A stretch of 64,000 nucleotides of DNA from Sulfurimonas sp. HSL1-2 (lineage in GTDB: Bacteria > Campylobacterota > Campylobacteria > Campylobacterales > Sulfurimonadaceae): contig NZ_CP147914.1 in the NCBI RefSeq assembly GCF_039645565.1, forward strand, positions 2,457,191 through 2,521,190. Direction: 5' to 3'. A model generated the notes under the pieces. That model did not search any database. It saw only the letters and a list, made by a program, of their open reading frames with translations, and was not told the origin of the DNA. How positions within the stretch are numbered: position 1 is the stretch's first letter; each line of letters starts with the position of its first letter. Shown here piece after piece: positions 10,803 through 19,761 of this stretch. The translations under genes and the position numbers were made by a program.

Positions 10803-12902
10803 TCACATCACAAAGATGGTCGGTGTAATCAGCGGGTACTTTTTCATTTTGCGATAGATATGCTTTCGTACGACCTGGCGCAGATCGTTCTCCATCGCTT
10901 TGGGGTTTTCGATGATCCCCGGTTTGAGGTTGGTGAGGAAGTGTTCGAGGACGTCTTCCATCTCCTGAGCGAAAGCTTTGTCCTGCTTGTCCGGCACCAG
11001 GCCGAAACTGCTGACCTTCGGCTTGGAGATCAGGTGTGAATCCGCCTTGCTGACCTGGGCGATGATCATCACCATCCCCTCCGTCGCCATCTTCTGGCGG
11101 TCAATGACGATATCGTCTTCGATCAGGTTGTTGCTCTGGTTGTCGATGTAGGTCTTGCCGGACTTGACCGTTTTGACCTTGCGCATGTACTTCGGTGCGA
11201 TTTCGACGCATTCGCCGTCGCTCATCAGGTAGATATTGCGCTCCGGTACCCCGCAGGCGATCCCCGTATCTCTGTGGCGCATAACGTGGTTGTATTCGCC
11301 GTGGATCGGGAGGAAGAACTTCGGCTGCACCAGGCGCAGCACCAGTTTCTGCTCTTCCGCGCCGCCGTGACCGGAAACGTGGAGGTCACGGTCGCGCGCG
11401 ACTTTGGCACCGGCACGCTCGAGGTGGTTGAGCATCTGCGAAATAGAACCTTCGTTCCCCGGGATCGCGCGGGAAGAGAGAATGATCAGGTCGTTCGGCT
11501 TGATCTTGATATGGCGGTGCTCGCCGATCGCCGTGCGGAACAGTGCCGAGTTGGGCTCACCCTGTGAACCTGTCGTGACGATCAGAACGTCCTTGTCGTT
11601 CATGCGGCTGACATCGTCGGCATCCACGAAGATGTTCTTCGGCAGCTTGATGTATTCGTACTGCATCGCCACTTCGAGGTTGCGCTCCATGGAGCGGCCG
11701 ATGACACAGACCTTGCGCCCGTACTTGATCCCCGCCTGGATCGCCTGGAAGACGCGGTGAATGTTCGAACTGAACGTCGAAAGAATGATACGACCCTTCG
11801 TCTTGGAGAAGACGCGGTCGAGCGCCGGGGCGACGGAGAGCTCGCTCGGTGTCACCTCGCTGTTGTACGAGTTTGTCGAATCCGAAAGCAGTGCCAGAAC
11901 ACCCTGGCTGCCGTAGTGCGCCAGACGGTGCAGGTCCGCCGGGAAACCGTCAACAGGGGTATGGTCGATCTTGAAGTCACCCGTATGGATGATCGTTCCC
12001 GCTTCCGTCGTCACCGCGATCGAAGAGGAGTCGATGATGGAGTGCGTCATGTGCATCCACTCGATCTGGAAATCGTTCCCGATCTGGTAGACGACGCGCT
12101 TTTCAATCGGGCGGAAGTAGCGGCGGAACTCTTTGAGGTGATGCTCGTCGAATTTGTTGCCGATCATCGCCAGCGGAAGCGCCGTACCGTAGAGCGGGAA
12201 CTGCATCTCTTTATAGAGATAGGGTACCGCGCCGATGTGGTCTTCGTGGGCGTGGGTAATGATGACACCGACGATCTTGTCTTTGATCTCGCGGACATAG
12301 GTGAAGTCCGGGACGAGAATATCGACGCCGTGCATCTCTTCGTCCGGGAAGCTCATTCCCACGTCGATCAGGATCGCTTCGTTATCCGTTTCCATGACCA
12401 TCATGTTCCCGCCGATCTCGCCGAGACCGCCCAGCGGAGTGATGCGGACCTTCGCCTTCACTTCCGTGTCGATATTCATATGCGGGTTGATACGGACGCG
12501 CTGAGACGCCTCGTTCTGGCGTGCATTTTCCAGCAGGCTCTGCTCCGTCGGTGCCGGAGCGTTGCGGCGGCGGTTGCGGCTGCCGCCGGAACGTCCGCCG
12601 CCGGTTTTACCGCGGTTTTCGCCACGGTTTTCCCCACGACTCTCTCCGCGGTTTTCGCTACGGTTCTCTCCACGGTTTTCACCCCGGTTCTCCCCGCGGT
12701 TGCCGCCGCGGCCGCCGCGGTTGCGGTTCTGGCTCTGACCTTCGCCCTCTTTTTTCGCTTCACCCTCTTTGGGTTTCTGGCGGCTGCGGCTGCGGCTGCG
12801 GCTGGAAGAGCGGCGGCGCTGTGAGCCGTCGCGGTTCTGTGCCGGTTTGTTCTCTGTATTTTGTTTCGCTTCTGCGACAGGGGCTTGTGTTTCTTCTGAC
12901 AT
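10803..12902 (-). CDS. rnj: Ribonuclease J
   Basis: A 699-residue RNase J: metallo-beta-lactamase and beta-CASP domains from about residue 150, with metal motif HAHEDH at 217-222 and later SGHGG and PIHGEY motifs. It degrades and matures RNA from 5' ends. As in Helicobacter pylori it has a long basic N-terminal extension (about 140 residues), here with an SR/RS stretch (31-41) and tandem GENR repeats (67-98), probably for RNA or helicase contact. AAGGAG lies 6 nt before the ATG. It follows rsmA by 36 bp. Confidence 0.95.
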   Translation of the reverse strand: MSEETQAPVAEAKQNTENKPAQNRDGSQRRRSSSRSRSRSRQKPKEGEAKKEGEGQSQNRNRGGRGGNRGENRGENRGENRSENRGESRGENRGENRGKTGGGRSGGSRNRRRNAPAPTEQSLLENARQNEASQRVRINPHMNIDTEVKAKVRITPLGGLGEIGGNMMVMETDNEAILIDVGMSFPDEEMHGVDILVPDFTYVREIKDKIVGVIITHAHEDHIGAVPYLYKEMQFPLYGTALPLAMIGNKFDEHHLKEFRRYFRPIEKRVVYQIGNDFQIEWMHMTHSIIDSSSIAVTTEAGTIIHTGDFKIDHTPVDGFPADLHRLAHYGSQGVLALLSDSTNSYNSEVTPSELSVAPALDRVFSKTKGRIILSTFSSNIHRVFQAIQAGIKYGRKVCVIGRSMERNLEVAMQYEYIKLPKNIFVDADDVSRMNDKDVLIVTTGSQGEPNSALFRTAIGEHRHIKIKPNDLIILSSRAIPGNEGSISQMLNHLERAGAKVARDRDLHVSGHGGAEEQKLVLRLVQPKFFLPIHGEYNHVMRHRDTGIACGVPERNIYLMSDGECVEIAPKYMRKVKTVKSGKTYIDNQSNNLIEDDIVIDRQKMATEGMVMIIAQVSKADSHLISKPKVSSFGLVPDKQDKAFAQEMEDVLEHFLTNLKPGIIENPKAMENDLRQVVRKHIYRKMKKYPLITPTIFVM
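12609..12704 (-). repeat. 12-bp tandem coding repeats in rnj
   Basis: Seven or more imperfect tandem 12-bp units encode the tetrapeptide GENR and variants SENR and GESR (residues about 67-98 of RNase J). The DNA units differ at third positions. Such repeats can change copy number between strains without shifting the reading frame. Confidence 0.75.
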
Positions 12903-12938
12903 CCTAACTCCTTGCAGTACGCCCCTCGGGCGTCACTG

Positions 12939-13715
12939 TTAATGTAATTGTGTATAGAGTTGGTGATAGTCTGCTGTCGAGATCTGGTGAGGACGAACGG
13001 TAGAGGGATAACCGCGAGAGGATAGTGCGGCCAGGACCTCATCTTTACCGTAGCGCGTGGAGAGATTTTTGAGCAACGTCTTGCGCGGCTGGGCAAATGC
13101 GGTTTTGAGCATCTGTTCAAACGCGTCTGACGCCCGATTCGCCGTTTTTTTCATGAGCAGGACGGCGGAATCGACTTTGGGCGGCGGGGTGAACGCTTCG
13201 GGCGGGACATGGACGAGGATACTGACCTCTGCCACGCTCTGGGCTATCACACTCAGTGCACCAAAGTTTTTCTCTCCAGGTGAAGCGGAGAACTTCTCCG
13301 CGACTTCACGCTGTACCATAACAAGCAGAAATTCGCACTTCGTATCGGCGAGGGCTTTGAGGATAATGTTCGTCGCGATGTAGTATGGCAGGTTGGCCAC
13401 CAACTCGTAAGGAACATCAAGCAGCTCACTCTTCCAGTGCTCGAGGACGTCGCCGCAGTGCAGCGTCAGTCGACCGGTAGTGATCTCATCCGTGAAAACT
13501 TCATTCAGGTGCTTGCATAGATCGGTATCGACCTCAAAAGCATCGACGCTTTTGACATCAACTAAAAACTTAGTTAAATCACCTAAGCCAGGCCCGATCT
13601 CCGCGACGTGTCTGTCGCTCTTGGGCATCGCTTCGATGATCTTGCGCAAAACGCTCTGATCTTTCAGAAAATTCTGGCCGAACTGTTTTTTGGCCACAAT
13701 CTTTGTGTTATTCAT
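12939..13715 (-). CDS. rsmA: 16S rRNA dimethyladenosine transferase RsmA
   Basis: A 258-residue methyltransferase with the family start KKQFGQNFLKDQ, SAM motif AEIGPGLGDLT and catalytic NLPYYIAT. It dimethylates the two adjacent adenosines near the 3' end of 16S rRNA. It heads the rsmA-rnj pair. A perfect TATAAT ends only 5 nt before the ATG, so the mRNA may be leaderless. Confidence 0.95.
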   Translation of the reverse strand: MNNTKIVAKKQFGQNFLKDQSVLRKIIEAMPKSDRHVAEIGPGLGDLTKFLVDVKSVDAFEVDTDLCKHLNEVFTDEITTGRLTLHCGDVLEHWKSELLDVPYELVANLPYYIATNIILKALADTKCEFLLVMVQREVAEKFSASPGEKNFGALSVIAQSVAEVSILVHVPPEAFTPPPKVDSAVLLMKKTANRASDAFEQMLKTAFAQPRKTLLKNLSTRYGKDEVLAALSSRGYPSTVRPHQISTADYHQLYTQLH

Positions 13716-13720
13716 GGCAC

Positions 13721-13726
13721 ATTATA
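13721..13726 (-). promoter_or_regulatory. rsmA -10 element abutting the start codon
   Basis: On the minus strand TATAAT is followed by GTGCC and then the rsmA ATG. Transcription would begin at or within a base or two of the A of the start codon. No -35 consensus is visible 17 bp upstream. Confidence 0.6.
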
Positions 13727-13768
13727 CATCAATTTCCATTAACTTTGCATGGGTGCCGGGGGCAGCGG

Positions 13769-15196
13769 CTACATAAGCCCCCTCAGCATCAGGTACCAGT
13801 ACATTGGTTTGAGCATGTACACGTCGAAATACCACCAGAGCATGCGCGGTTTTTCCGGCGCCAGGAACGGGATCGTCGGTGCGAATCCTTCGTAATTGAA
13901 CTCGGCCATAATGATTTCGCCGTACTGGGTTTTGAGCGGACAGACCGTATAGCCGTCGAACTTCTCTTTGGGCGTTTTGCCCTGCATGACCGCCAGCAGG
14001 TTGTCCTGCAGCACCGGACCGTGGTGGCGTGCCGAACCTCCGGTTTTCCCCATCGGGATGCCGCAGACGTCACCGATACCGAAGACGTTCGGGAACCGGG
14101 GATGCTGCAGCGTATATTTGTCCACTTCGAGCCAGCCGTCGCCGCCGGCCAGCGGGGAATTGACGACGGCATCCGGCGGGCTCATCGGCGGTACGATATG
14201 GATAAAGTCGTACGGCATCTCGATGCGGTCGGATTTGCTCACCGTCTCGTACTCTTCGAGATCCTCGTCATACACCTGCTCGTCATACGCATGGACATAG
14301 GTGGCGACCTTGCCCTTTACGTCGATCGATTCGAGGTGGTGGCTGAAGTAGTTGGTGATACTGTCGTAACGCTGCTGCGCCTCACCCAGCGCATCGGCGA
14401 TCGGCTTCAGGAAGAAGAGGTTCGGGAACGATGTCGTAAAAGCGTAATCGGCGGAGAGCCCCTCCTTCTTCAGGTAGTCGGCGCTGAGATAGAGGATCTT
14501 CTGCGGTGCGCCGCCGCATTTGATCGGCGTGTTGGGCTGGGTGTAGATGACCTTCGGTTTCCCGTTTTTCGCCGCCTCTTTGAGATCGTTGAACCACTCC
14601 CAGGTAATCTCCCCGCCCTTTGCAGTCCCCGCTTCGGGGTTGTTCAGGTAGACGCTGGAGATACCGTTGGTACCGATATCCGCCTCGGTGAGCCCTTTGA
14701 TGGCGTCGTAGTGGCAGACGATACCCGTCGCGACAACGAGGTAATCATACGCGACCTCTTCGCCCCCGCGGGTCGTTACCCGGTTGTTATCCGGATCGAA
14801 TACGGCCACTTCATCCTTGATCCACGTCACGTCGTCAGGGATGAAGTCGCTGTTGGGCTTGACAATATCCTCATGCGTATAGAGCCCCGCAGCCATAAAG
14901 ATCTGTCCCGGCTGGTAGAGGTGGACCTCGTTGGGGGCGATAATCGTGATATCCGGGTCCGAAATGGCACGGTGCAGCCGTACCAGGGCCATGATCGCAC
15001 CCGATCCGCCGCCGACGATGACAATCTTCCCCTTCACATCGACGGCTTCTGCAGAGGCCGCAGGTGCGGTCGATGCAAGTACGGACGCCGCTACCGGGGA
15101 GATCCCCATCAATTTGAGCGCATCACGTCGGCTCATACCTGTTTTTGTCAGCAGCGCATTGTCTTCGCGCTGTTCAAACAACTCTTCGCGTTCCAT
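13769..15196 (-). CDS. sqr: Sulfide:quinone oxidoreductase-like flavoprotein
   Basis: A 475-residue FAD protein. A twin-arginine-like signal (SRRDALKLMG, residues 22-31) precedes a hydrophobic stretch and the FAD motif VGGGSGA (about 61-67). SQR-type cysteines occur in ATGIVCHYD, in TPIKCGGAPQK (the type II-like motif) and in GDVCGIPMGKTG. SQR oxidises sulfide to sulfur or polysulfide and passes electrons to quinone at the membrane. Flavocytochrome c sulfide dehydrogenase subunits are related. It lies 57 bp after the DUF695/RraB-like gene and may belong to the hyp transcript. The exact SQR type needs a tree. Confidence 0.75.
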   Translation of the reverse strand: MEREELFEQREDNALLTKTGMSRRDALKLMGISPVAASVLASTAPAASAEAVDVKGKIVIVGGGSGAIMALVRLHRAISDPDITIIAPNEVHLYQPGQIFMAAGLYTHEDIVKPNSDFIPDDVTWIKDEVAVFDPDNNRVTTRGGEEVAYDYLVVATGIVCHYDAIKGLTEADIGTNGISSVYLNNPEAGTAKGGEITWEWFNDLKEAAKNGKPKVIYTQPNTPIKCGGAPQKILYLSADYLKKEGLSADYAFTTSFPNLFFLKPIADALGEAQQRYDSITNYFSHHLESIDVKGKVATYVHAYDEQVYDEDLEEYETVSKSDRIEMPYDFIHIVPPMSPPDAVVNSPLAGGDGWLEVDKYTLQHPRFPNVFGIGDVCGIPMGKTGGSARHHGPVLQDNLLAVMQGKTPKEKFDGYTVCPLKTQYGEIIMAEFNYEGFAPTIPFLAPEKPRMLWWYFDVYMLKPMYWYLMLRGLM

Positions 15197-15253
15197 CGTA
15201 GCTCCTTCTTTTTGTCCTATTGTATGACATTTCCGTCTATTCGACGAAATAAT

Positions 15254-16003
15254 TTACTGTTTTACCAGACTGGTTTCCCATCCGTCATATTGCCCCTCGA
15301 AGGCTTCGGCCCAGGCAATAATCTGCAGCGTTACGGCATCGATGTCGTAGTAATACGGCGCGTCGATGCGGTAAAACTGGACCCCGAACGGCGGGCTGAC
15401 CTCCTCCGGCGGAGCGTCAGCCTGCACTTTGAAGCCCTCGGCACTGATACGCTCGACAAAGCGCTCGCGCCCCTCATGTTTCGAAAAAAAGGCCCGGTGT
15501 TCGATCGCCCGCCGGATCTGCAGGTTGTCGCCGGCGGCTTTGAGCCGGTCGCAGGTATGGTGGTTCTGGATCAGCTGCCACTCGCGGTCCGTCGGGAAGA
15601 GCAGCTTGCGGTACACCTCCCACTCCGGGTCCAGACGGGAGCCGTACTCATAGGTGTAGTCCGGGAAAGCCGCCATCGTGACGGCAACCACGTCGGGCCA
15701 CTCGAAGTCGAATTTGAGATAGTAGATGAAATGAACCTCGCCCCCTGTCACGATCCGGCCGATATACTTCCCCACGCGGTAGCGCAGGGCCTCCATCTCC
15801 AGCCGGTCCTCGATCTCCTTGATCATGTCCGCTTCGCTTTCGGCGACGAACCCCTCTTCCGTCGCCGAACGCAGCCGCAGCTTGATAAAACTTACAACCC
15901 CCAGCGTATCGTTGGGAAGGGCATCCGCCGCTTCGGCATTGAAGGCGATGGTCGCCGGGCGTCCGTCAACCGGTTTCATATAGTTTTCCCAGATCTCCTG
16001 CAT
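15254..16003 (-). CDS. DUF695 / RraB-like protein in the hyp operon
   Basis: A 249-residue soluble protein. The N-terminal part (about 1-135) resembles DUF695. The C-terminal part, around WQLIQNHHTCDRLKAAGDNL, resembles the RNase E inhibitor RraB fold. ATG 16003 has GGAGTG just upstream and lies 2 bp after hypA; a longer reading would run into hypA and add an Arg-rich artefact. A function in hydrogenase biology is suggested only by position. Both domain calls are from memory. Confidence 0.6.
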   Translation of the reverse strand: MQEIWENYMKPVDGRPATIAFNAEAADALPNDTLGVVSFIKLRLRSATEEGFVAESEADMIKEIEDRLEMEALRYRVGKYIGRIVTGGEVHFIYYLKFDFEWPDVVAVTMAAFPDYTYEYGSRLDPEWEVYRKLLFPTDREWQLIQNHHTCDRLKAAGDNLQIRRAIEHRAFFSKHEGRERFVERISAEGFKVQADAPPEEVSPPFGVQFYRIDAPYYYDIDAVTLQIIAWAEAFEGQYDGWETSLVKQ

Positions 16004-16005
16004 GG

Positions 16006-16347
16006 TCACTCCATTTCCAAACTCATCAGATACATCTCTTCGCCGTCGACGACGTCGACTTCCAGACTTTCGCATTCAGGGCAGCGGTACCAGACCTTCT
16101 CCAGCTCGCTCCGGCTGCCGCATTGGCGGCAGGTCAGGGTGACGGGCTGTATATTCATCACGAAGTCCGCCCCGTCGCACACGGTCCGCTCTTTGAAAGT
16201 ATTAAAGGCAATCTCCAGCAGATGCGGCTCCACGCCGCTCATGACCCCGATCTTGACGACCACCTTCGTCACCCGCTCCGCTTCGTTCTCGGCGGCATGC
16301 TTCTCCACCTGTTCCAATAAAGCCTGTACAACGGAATACTCATGCAT
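16006..16347 (-). CDS. hypA: Hydrogenase nickel chaperone HypA
   Basis: A 113-residue HypA. The N-terminal MHE supplies the nickel-binding His2, and residues 72-90 carry the zinc site CRQC...CPEC. With HypB it delivers Ni2+ to the hydrogenase large subunit after HypCDEF have installed Fe(CN)2CO. It lies 9 bp after hypE in hypBCDEA. Confidence 0.95.
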   Translation of the reverse strand: MHEYSVVQALLEQVEKHAAENEAERVTKVVVKIGVMSGVEPHLLEIAFNTFKERTVCDGADFVMNIQPVTLTCRQCGSRSELEKVWYRCPECESLEVDVVDGEEMYLMSLEME

Positions 16348-16356
16348 AGCAATCTC

Positions 16357-17355
16357 CTAACAGATCCTCGGCAACAGTTCGCCTTTGGGCAGGTCGAGGA
16401 AACGGCGGCTGCCGAACGCGGAGTGCAGTACCACTTTGCCCGGGTACTGCTGCGTCACGCGGCCGATGACCGCCGCCTCGCCGCAGAAACCGAACCGCTG
16501 CAGCGTGCTCACGGCGAAAGCGGCGTGCATCGGGGCGACGGCGGCAACGAAGGTGCCTTCGTTGGCCAGGTCCGTTGCCTCGAAACCGAACATTTCGCAG
16601 ATCCCCTGCACCTCATCGCTCACCCTGATCGCGGACTCCTCGATCTCCAGGCAGACGCCGCTGTTCTCCGCCCACTCGTTCAGTACGGCGGCCAGGCCGC
16701 CCCGTGTCGCGTCGCGTAGCGCACTGATGGAGATCTTGTCATCGATCAGTGCCTCGACGGCGGGCCAGAGCGTTTCGCAGTCGCTGCCGAGATCGGCGCT
16801 GACCTCCAGCCCCTCGCGGGCCATCAAGACCGTCGCCCCGTGGCGCCCGATATCGCGCGACGCGATGATGACGTCGCCTTCGCGGATCGTCTGCGAGGAG
16901 ATCCCTTCGCGCATGATCTGGCCGATGCCCGCCGTGTTGATAAAGAGCTTGTCAACGCTCCCCCGCGGTACGACCTTCGTATCCCCGCAGACGATCTTCG
17001 CCCCGGATTTCTCCAGCTCAGCGGCCATGCTCCCGACGATACGCTCAAGCTCCTCGAACGGGAAGCCTTCTTCGATCATAAACGCCGAACTGAGGTAGAG
17101 CGGTTTCGCGCCCATCATCGCCAGGTCGTTCACGGTGCCGGCGACCGCCAGTTTCCCGATGTCGCCCCCCTCGAAAAAGAGCGGGCTGACCGTGAAGCTG
17201 TCCGTCGTAAACGCGATCTTCCCCTCGGTCTGCAGCACCGCCGCATCCTCGGCCTTGATCAGGATGTCGTTTTTGAAATGGCGGTAGAACAGGTCGTGGA
17301 TGAGCTTGTTCGTCTCCTCCCCGCCCCCGCCGTGGCTCAGCTGTACCTGTTTCAT
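16357..17355 (-). CDS. hypE: Hydrogenase maturation protein HypE
   Basis: A 332-residue HypE. It opens with MKQVQLSHGGGGEETN and ends with PRIC, the C-terminal Cys that carries the thiocyanate made from carbamoyl phosphate by HypF and HypE. The central AIRS-type ATP-binding fold is recognisable (TTDSFTVSPLFFEGGDIG). The ATG at 17355 overlaps the hypD stop (ATGA); a longer reading would overlap hypD by over 100 bp. Confidence 0.95.
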   Translation of the reverse strand: MKQVQLSHGGGGEETNKLIHDLFYRHFKNDILIKAEDAAVLQTEGKIAFTTDSFTVSPLFFEGGDIGKLAVAGTVNDLAMMGAKPLYLSSAFMIEEGFPFEELERIVGSMAAELEKSGAKIVCGDTKVVPRGSVDKLFINTAGIGQIMREGISSQTIREGDVIIASRDIGRHGATVLMAREGLEVSADLGSDCETLWPAVEALIDDKISISALRDATRGGLAAVLNEWAENSGVCLEIEESAIRVSDEVQGICEMFGFEATDLANEGTFVAAVAPMHAAFAVSTLQRFGFCGEAAVIGRVTQQYPGKVVLHSAFGSRRFLDLPKGELLPRIC

Positions 17356-18479
17356 CCGAGCACCCCCGCATAGCGGTAGTAGGCGTTGCACGCCCCCTCT
17401 GAGCTGACCATACAGCTGCCCAGCGGCGTATTCGGCGTACAGGCCGTCCCGAAGACCTTGCACTCCATCGGCTTGGCGAGCCCCTTGAGGATCGTACCGC
17501 AGATACAGAGTTTATGGTCATCGATGGGTTCCGTCGGCAGCACCTCAGCAAATACTTTTTCCGCATCCAGATGCGCGAATTCAGGTTTCAGTTCCAGCGC
17601 ACTATCGGGGATATCCCCGATCCCGCGCCAGCGGAAATGGCTGCGCGCACGCAGATACGTGTCGATGAGCTGCTGGGCTTTGACGTTGCCCTCCATCGTC
17701 ACCGAACGGGAGTATTCGATCTCCAGTTCGGCCCGGCCTTCCGCCTGCTGCCGTACGGCCATCAAAATCCCCTGCATGACGTCGACCGGCTCGAAACCGC
17801 AGACGACGACGGGGGTGCCATACTTTTCCGGCAACGGGGCGTAGATCTTCGCCCCGGTGATGACGCTGACGTGCGACGGCCCGATAAAAGCGTTGATCTT
17901 CGCCCGCCCGTCGCTCATGATCGCATCGATCGCCGGCGGAACGAGGACGTGGTTGATATGAAAATAGAGGTTCGTGACCTTCTGGGCGATCGCCGCATGC
18001 AGCAGCGCCGCCGTCATCGGTGTCGTCGTCTCGAACCCGATCGCAAAGAAGATCACCCGCTTATCGGGATGCTCTTTCGCGATCTTAAGCGCGTCCATCG
18101 GCGTATAGAGCGGGCGGATATCCCGCCCCGCAGCCCGTTCAACGGCTAGGGAGCTCTGCGATCCCGGCACGCGGATCATATCCCCCAGGGTCACGAGGAT
18201 CGTATCGTCCATCCGTGCAAGCGCAATGGCGTGGTCGATCCGCTCTTTGGGCATGATGCAGACCGGGCAGCCGGGGCCGTGGATAAAGTCGATGTTGTCC
18301 GGCAGCAGCTGGGGCAGACCGTACTTCATAATCGTATGCGTATGCCCCCCGCACACTTCCATGATCCGCAGCGGTTCGTGCAGCGCTTTCGCGGCCTCGC
18401 CGATCTGGGCGGACAGCATCCGGATCGTCGCGGGGTCTCTGAAGCCGTCGTAGAGGTCTTTGAGTTTCAGTTCGCTCAT
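17352..18479 (-). CDS. hypD: Hydrogenase Fe-cyanide scaffold protein HypD
   Basis: A 375-residue HypD with motifs MEVCGGHTHTIMKYG (near 41-54) and GPGCPVC (near 69-75), and the C-terminal 4Fe-4S cysteines around CICGTILKG, CKVFGTAC and CMVSSEGACNAYYRY. It assembles the Fe(CN)2CO group with HypC and HypE. It overlaps hypC and hypE by 4 bp each. Confidence 0.96.
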   Translation of the reverse strand: MSELKLKDLYDGFRDPATIRMLSAQIGEAAKALHEPLRIMEVCGGHTHTIMKYGLPQLLPDNIDFIHGPGCPVCIMPKERIDHAIALARMDDTILVTLGDMIRVPGSQSSLAVERAAGRDIRPLYTPMDALKIAKEHPDKRVIFFAIGFETTTPMTAALLHAAIAQKVTNLYFHINHVLVPPAIDAIMSDGRAKINAFIGPSHVSVITGAKIYAPLPEKYGTPVVVCGFEPVDVMQGILMAVRQQAEGRAELEIEYSRSVTMEGNVKAQQLIDTYLRARSHFRWRGIGDIPDSALELKPEFAHLDAEKVFAEVLPTEPIDDHKLCICGTILKGLAKPMECKVFGTACTPNTPLGSCMVSSEGACNAYYRYAGVLG

Positions 18480-18769
18480 GGTGTACCCCTGTTCTCGCAG
18501 TTGTCATCCTCCAGGACGACACGCGAGCGCTCCTCTTCGTCCATCTTCGCCAGGATCTCGTGGTAGACCTTGAGCGATTCGAGGGCATCCTCCTCATCGA
18601 TCTTGTTCATGACGAATCCGATATGGATCAGGACATAGTCGTCGACGTTGACGCTGCCCTCTTCCATCAGATCCAGACCCGCTTCGCGCTTGACACCCAT
18701 CGTATCGACCACGGCGGTATTTTTCTCACGGTCGACGGAAACGACCTTTGAAGGGATAGAGAGACACAT
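18476..18769 (-). CDS. hypC: Hydrogenase assembly chaperone HypC
   Basis: A 97-residue HypC/HupF protein starting MCLSIPSKVV; Cys2 is the iron-binding residue. It ferries the Fe(CN)2CO unit from HypD to the large subunit. GAGGAG lies about 6 nt before the ATG, just inside the 3' end region of hypB. It overlaps hypD by 4 bp. Confidence 0.95.
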   Translation of the reverse strand: MCLSIPSKVVSVDREKNTAVVDTMGVKREAGLDLMEEGSVNVDDYVLIHIGFVMNKIDEEDALESLKVYHEILAKMDEEERSRVVLEDDNCENRGTP

Positions 18770-18770
18770 A

Positions 18771-19580
18771 TCAGCTCCTCATCCTGCGTTTGAATTCGAT
18801 CCACTCGATGACACGCTGCACGGACGCTTCGTCTTTGGTGCTGACTTCCAGGATATCGACCCCCGGTTTGATCTTGCGCGCCTCCGCTTTTTCATGTTCG
18901 ATGTCATAGTCGAAATAGGGAAGCAGGTCGGTTTTGGTGATCAGCACGAGGTCCGCCTGGCGGAACATGACAGGGTACTTTTCGATCTTGTCGCTCCCCT
19001 CGGGGACGGAGACAAGCACGATGTTCAGATGCGAACCGACGTCATAGCTGGCCGGACAGACAAGATTGCCGACGTTTTCGATGAAACAGATATCCAGGTC
19101 GTTCAGCGGCATATCGTGCAGCCCTTCGTGTACCATAAAGGCATCGAGGTGGCAGGCGCTGCCCGTCTGGATCTGGTAGGCGGGGATGCCCTTGGCCTTG
19201 ATGCGCTCGGCGTCGCGGCTCGTCTCCAGGTCCCCCTCGATGACGCCGAACCGGAAGGGGGCACGCTCCGCCATCTGCTCCAGCAGAGTCGTTTTCCCGC
19301 TGCCGGGACTGCTCATCAGGTTGATCGCCAGCACCCCGTGGTCATCGAAATGGGCACGGTTGTGGCCCGCTTCGTGGTCATTCTTGTCCAGGATCTTTGT
19401 AATGACATCGATCGTCTTCTTGTCATTGAGCTGCGGATTGTGGTGCAGCGTCTCGTGCGCCGCCTGATGGGCGTGCGAGTGTCCATGATGATCATGGTGG
19501 TGGTCGTGGTCGTGGTCGTGATCATGATGATGGTGTCCGTGTGAATGTTCCGTCACACTGCAGCCGCAATCTTTGCACAT
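18771..19580 (-). CDS. hypB: Hydrogenase nickel-insertion GTPase HypB
   Basis: A 269-residue HypB. The N-terminal metal-binding MCKDCGC is followed by a His/Asp-rich tract (about residues 12-40) for nickel storage. The GTPase domain shows the P-loop SSPGSGKTTL, IEGDLETSRDA and TKTDLL. It supplies Ni2+ to HypA and the large subunit. ATG 19580 has GGAGA upstream; a longer start would remove the conserved CxxCxC from the N-terminus. It is the first gene of the hypBCDEA transcript. Confidence 0.95.
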   Translation of the reverse strand: MCKDCGCSVTEHSHGHHHHDHDHDHDHHHDHHGHSHAHQAAHETLHHNPQLNDKKTIDVITKILDKNDHEAGHNRAHFDDHGVLAINLMSSPGSGKTTLLEQMAERAPFRFGVIEGDLETSRDAERIKAKGIPAYQIQTGSACHLDAFMVHEGLHDMPLNDLDICFIENVGNLVCPASYDVGSHLNIVLVSVPEGSDKIEKYPVMFRQADLVLITKTDLLPYFDYDIEHEKAEARKIKPGVDILEVSTKDEASVQRVIEWIEFKRRMRS

Positions 19581-19653
19581 AATTTCTCCTTCGTGCCCGG
19601 GAATACCGGGTCTAAAACATCTGTATTCCGCGGAAACCGGAAAAAATGCATGA

Positions 19654-19714
19654 GAGCGTCTCCCCGCATACACCGTTTCACTGCCGACGTTGAGTGTCGT
19701 ACCGACAGACGCTC
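19654..19714 (-). other. Structured hypB leader
   Basis: If transcription starts near 19780, hypB has an untranslated leader of about 200 nt. It contains an 8-bp stem AGACGCTC/GAGCGTCT (19707-19714 with 19654-19661). This encloses a smaller CGAC/GTCG hairpin. No known riboswitch was recognised. Confidence 0.4.
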
Positions 19715-19761
19715 CGGAGTTCGGAGGTCTTGGCCGTTTATTGTCTCTCGCTTTCTACAAA

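Noticed and set aside
13703..16360. Plus-strand open frame of 885 codons
   Set aside because: It runs antisense to the sqr-like gene, DUF695/RraB-like gene and hypA, which all have clear family motifs; long antisense frames are common in this GC-rich codon use.
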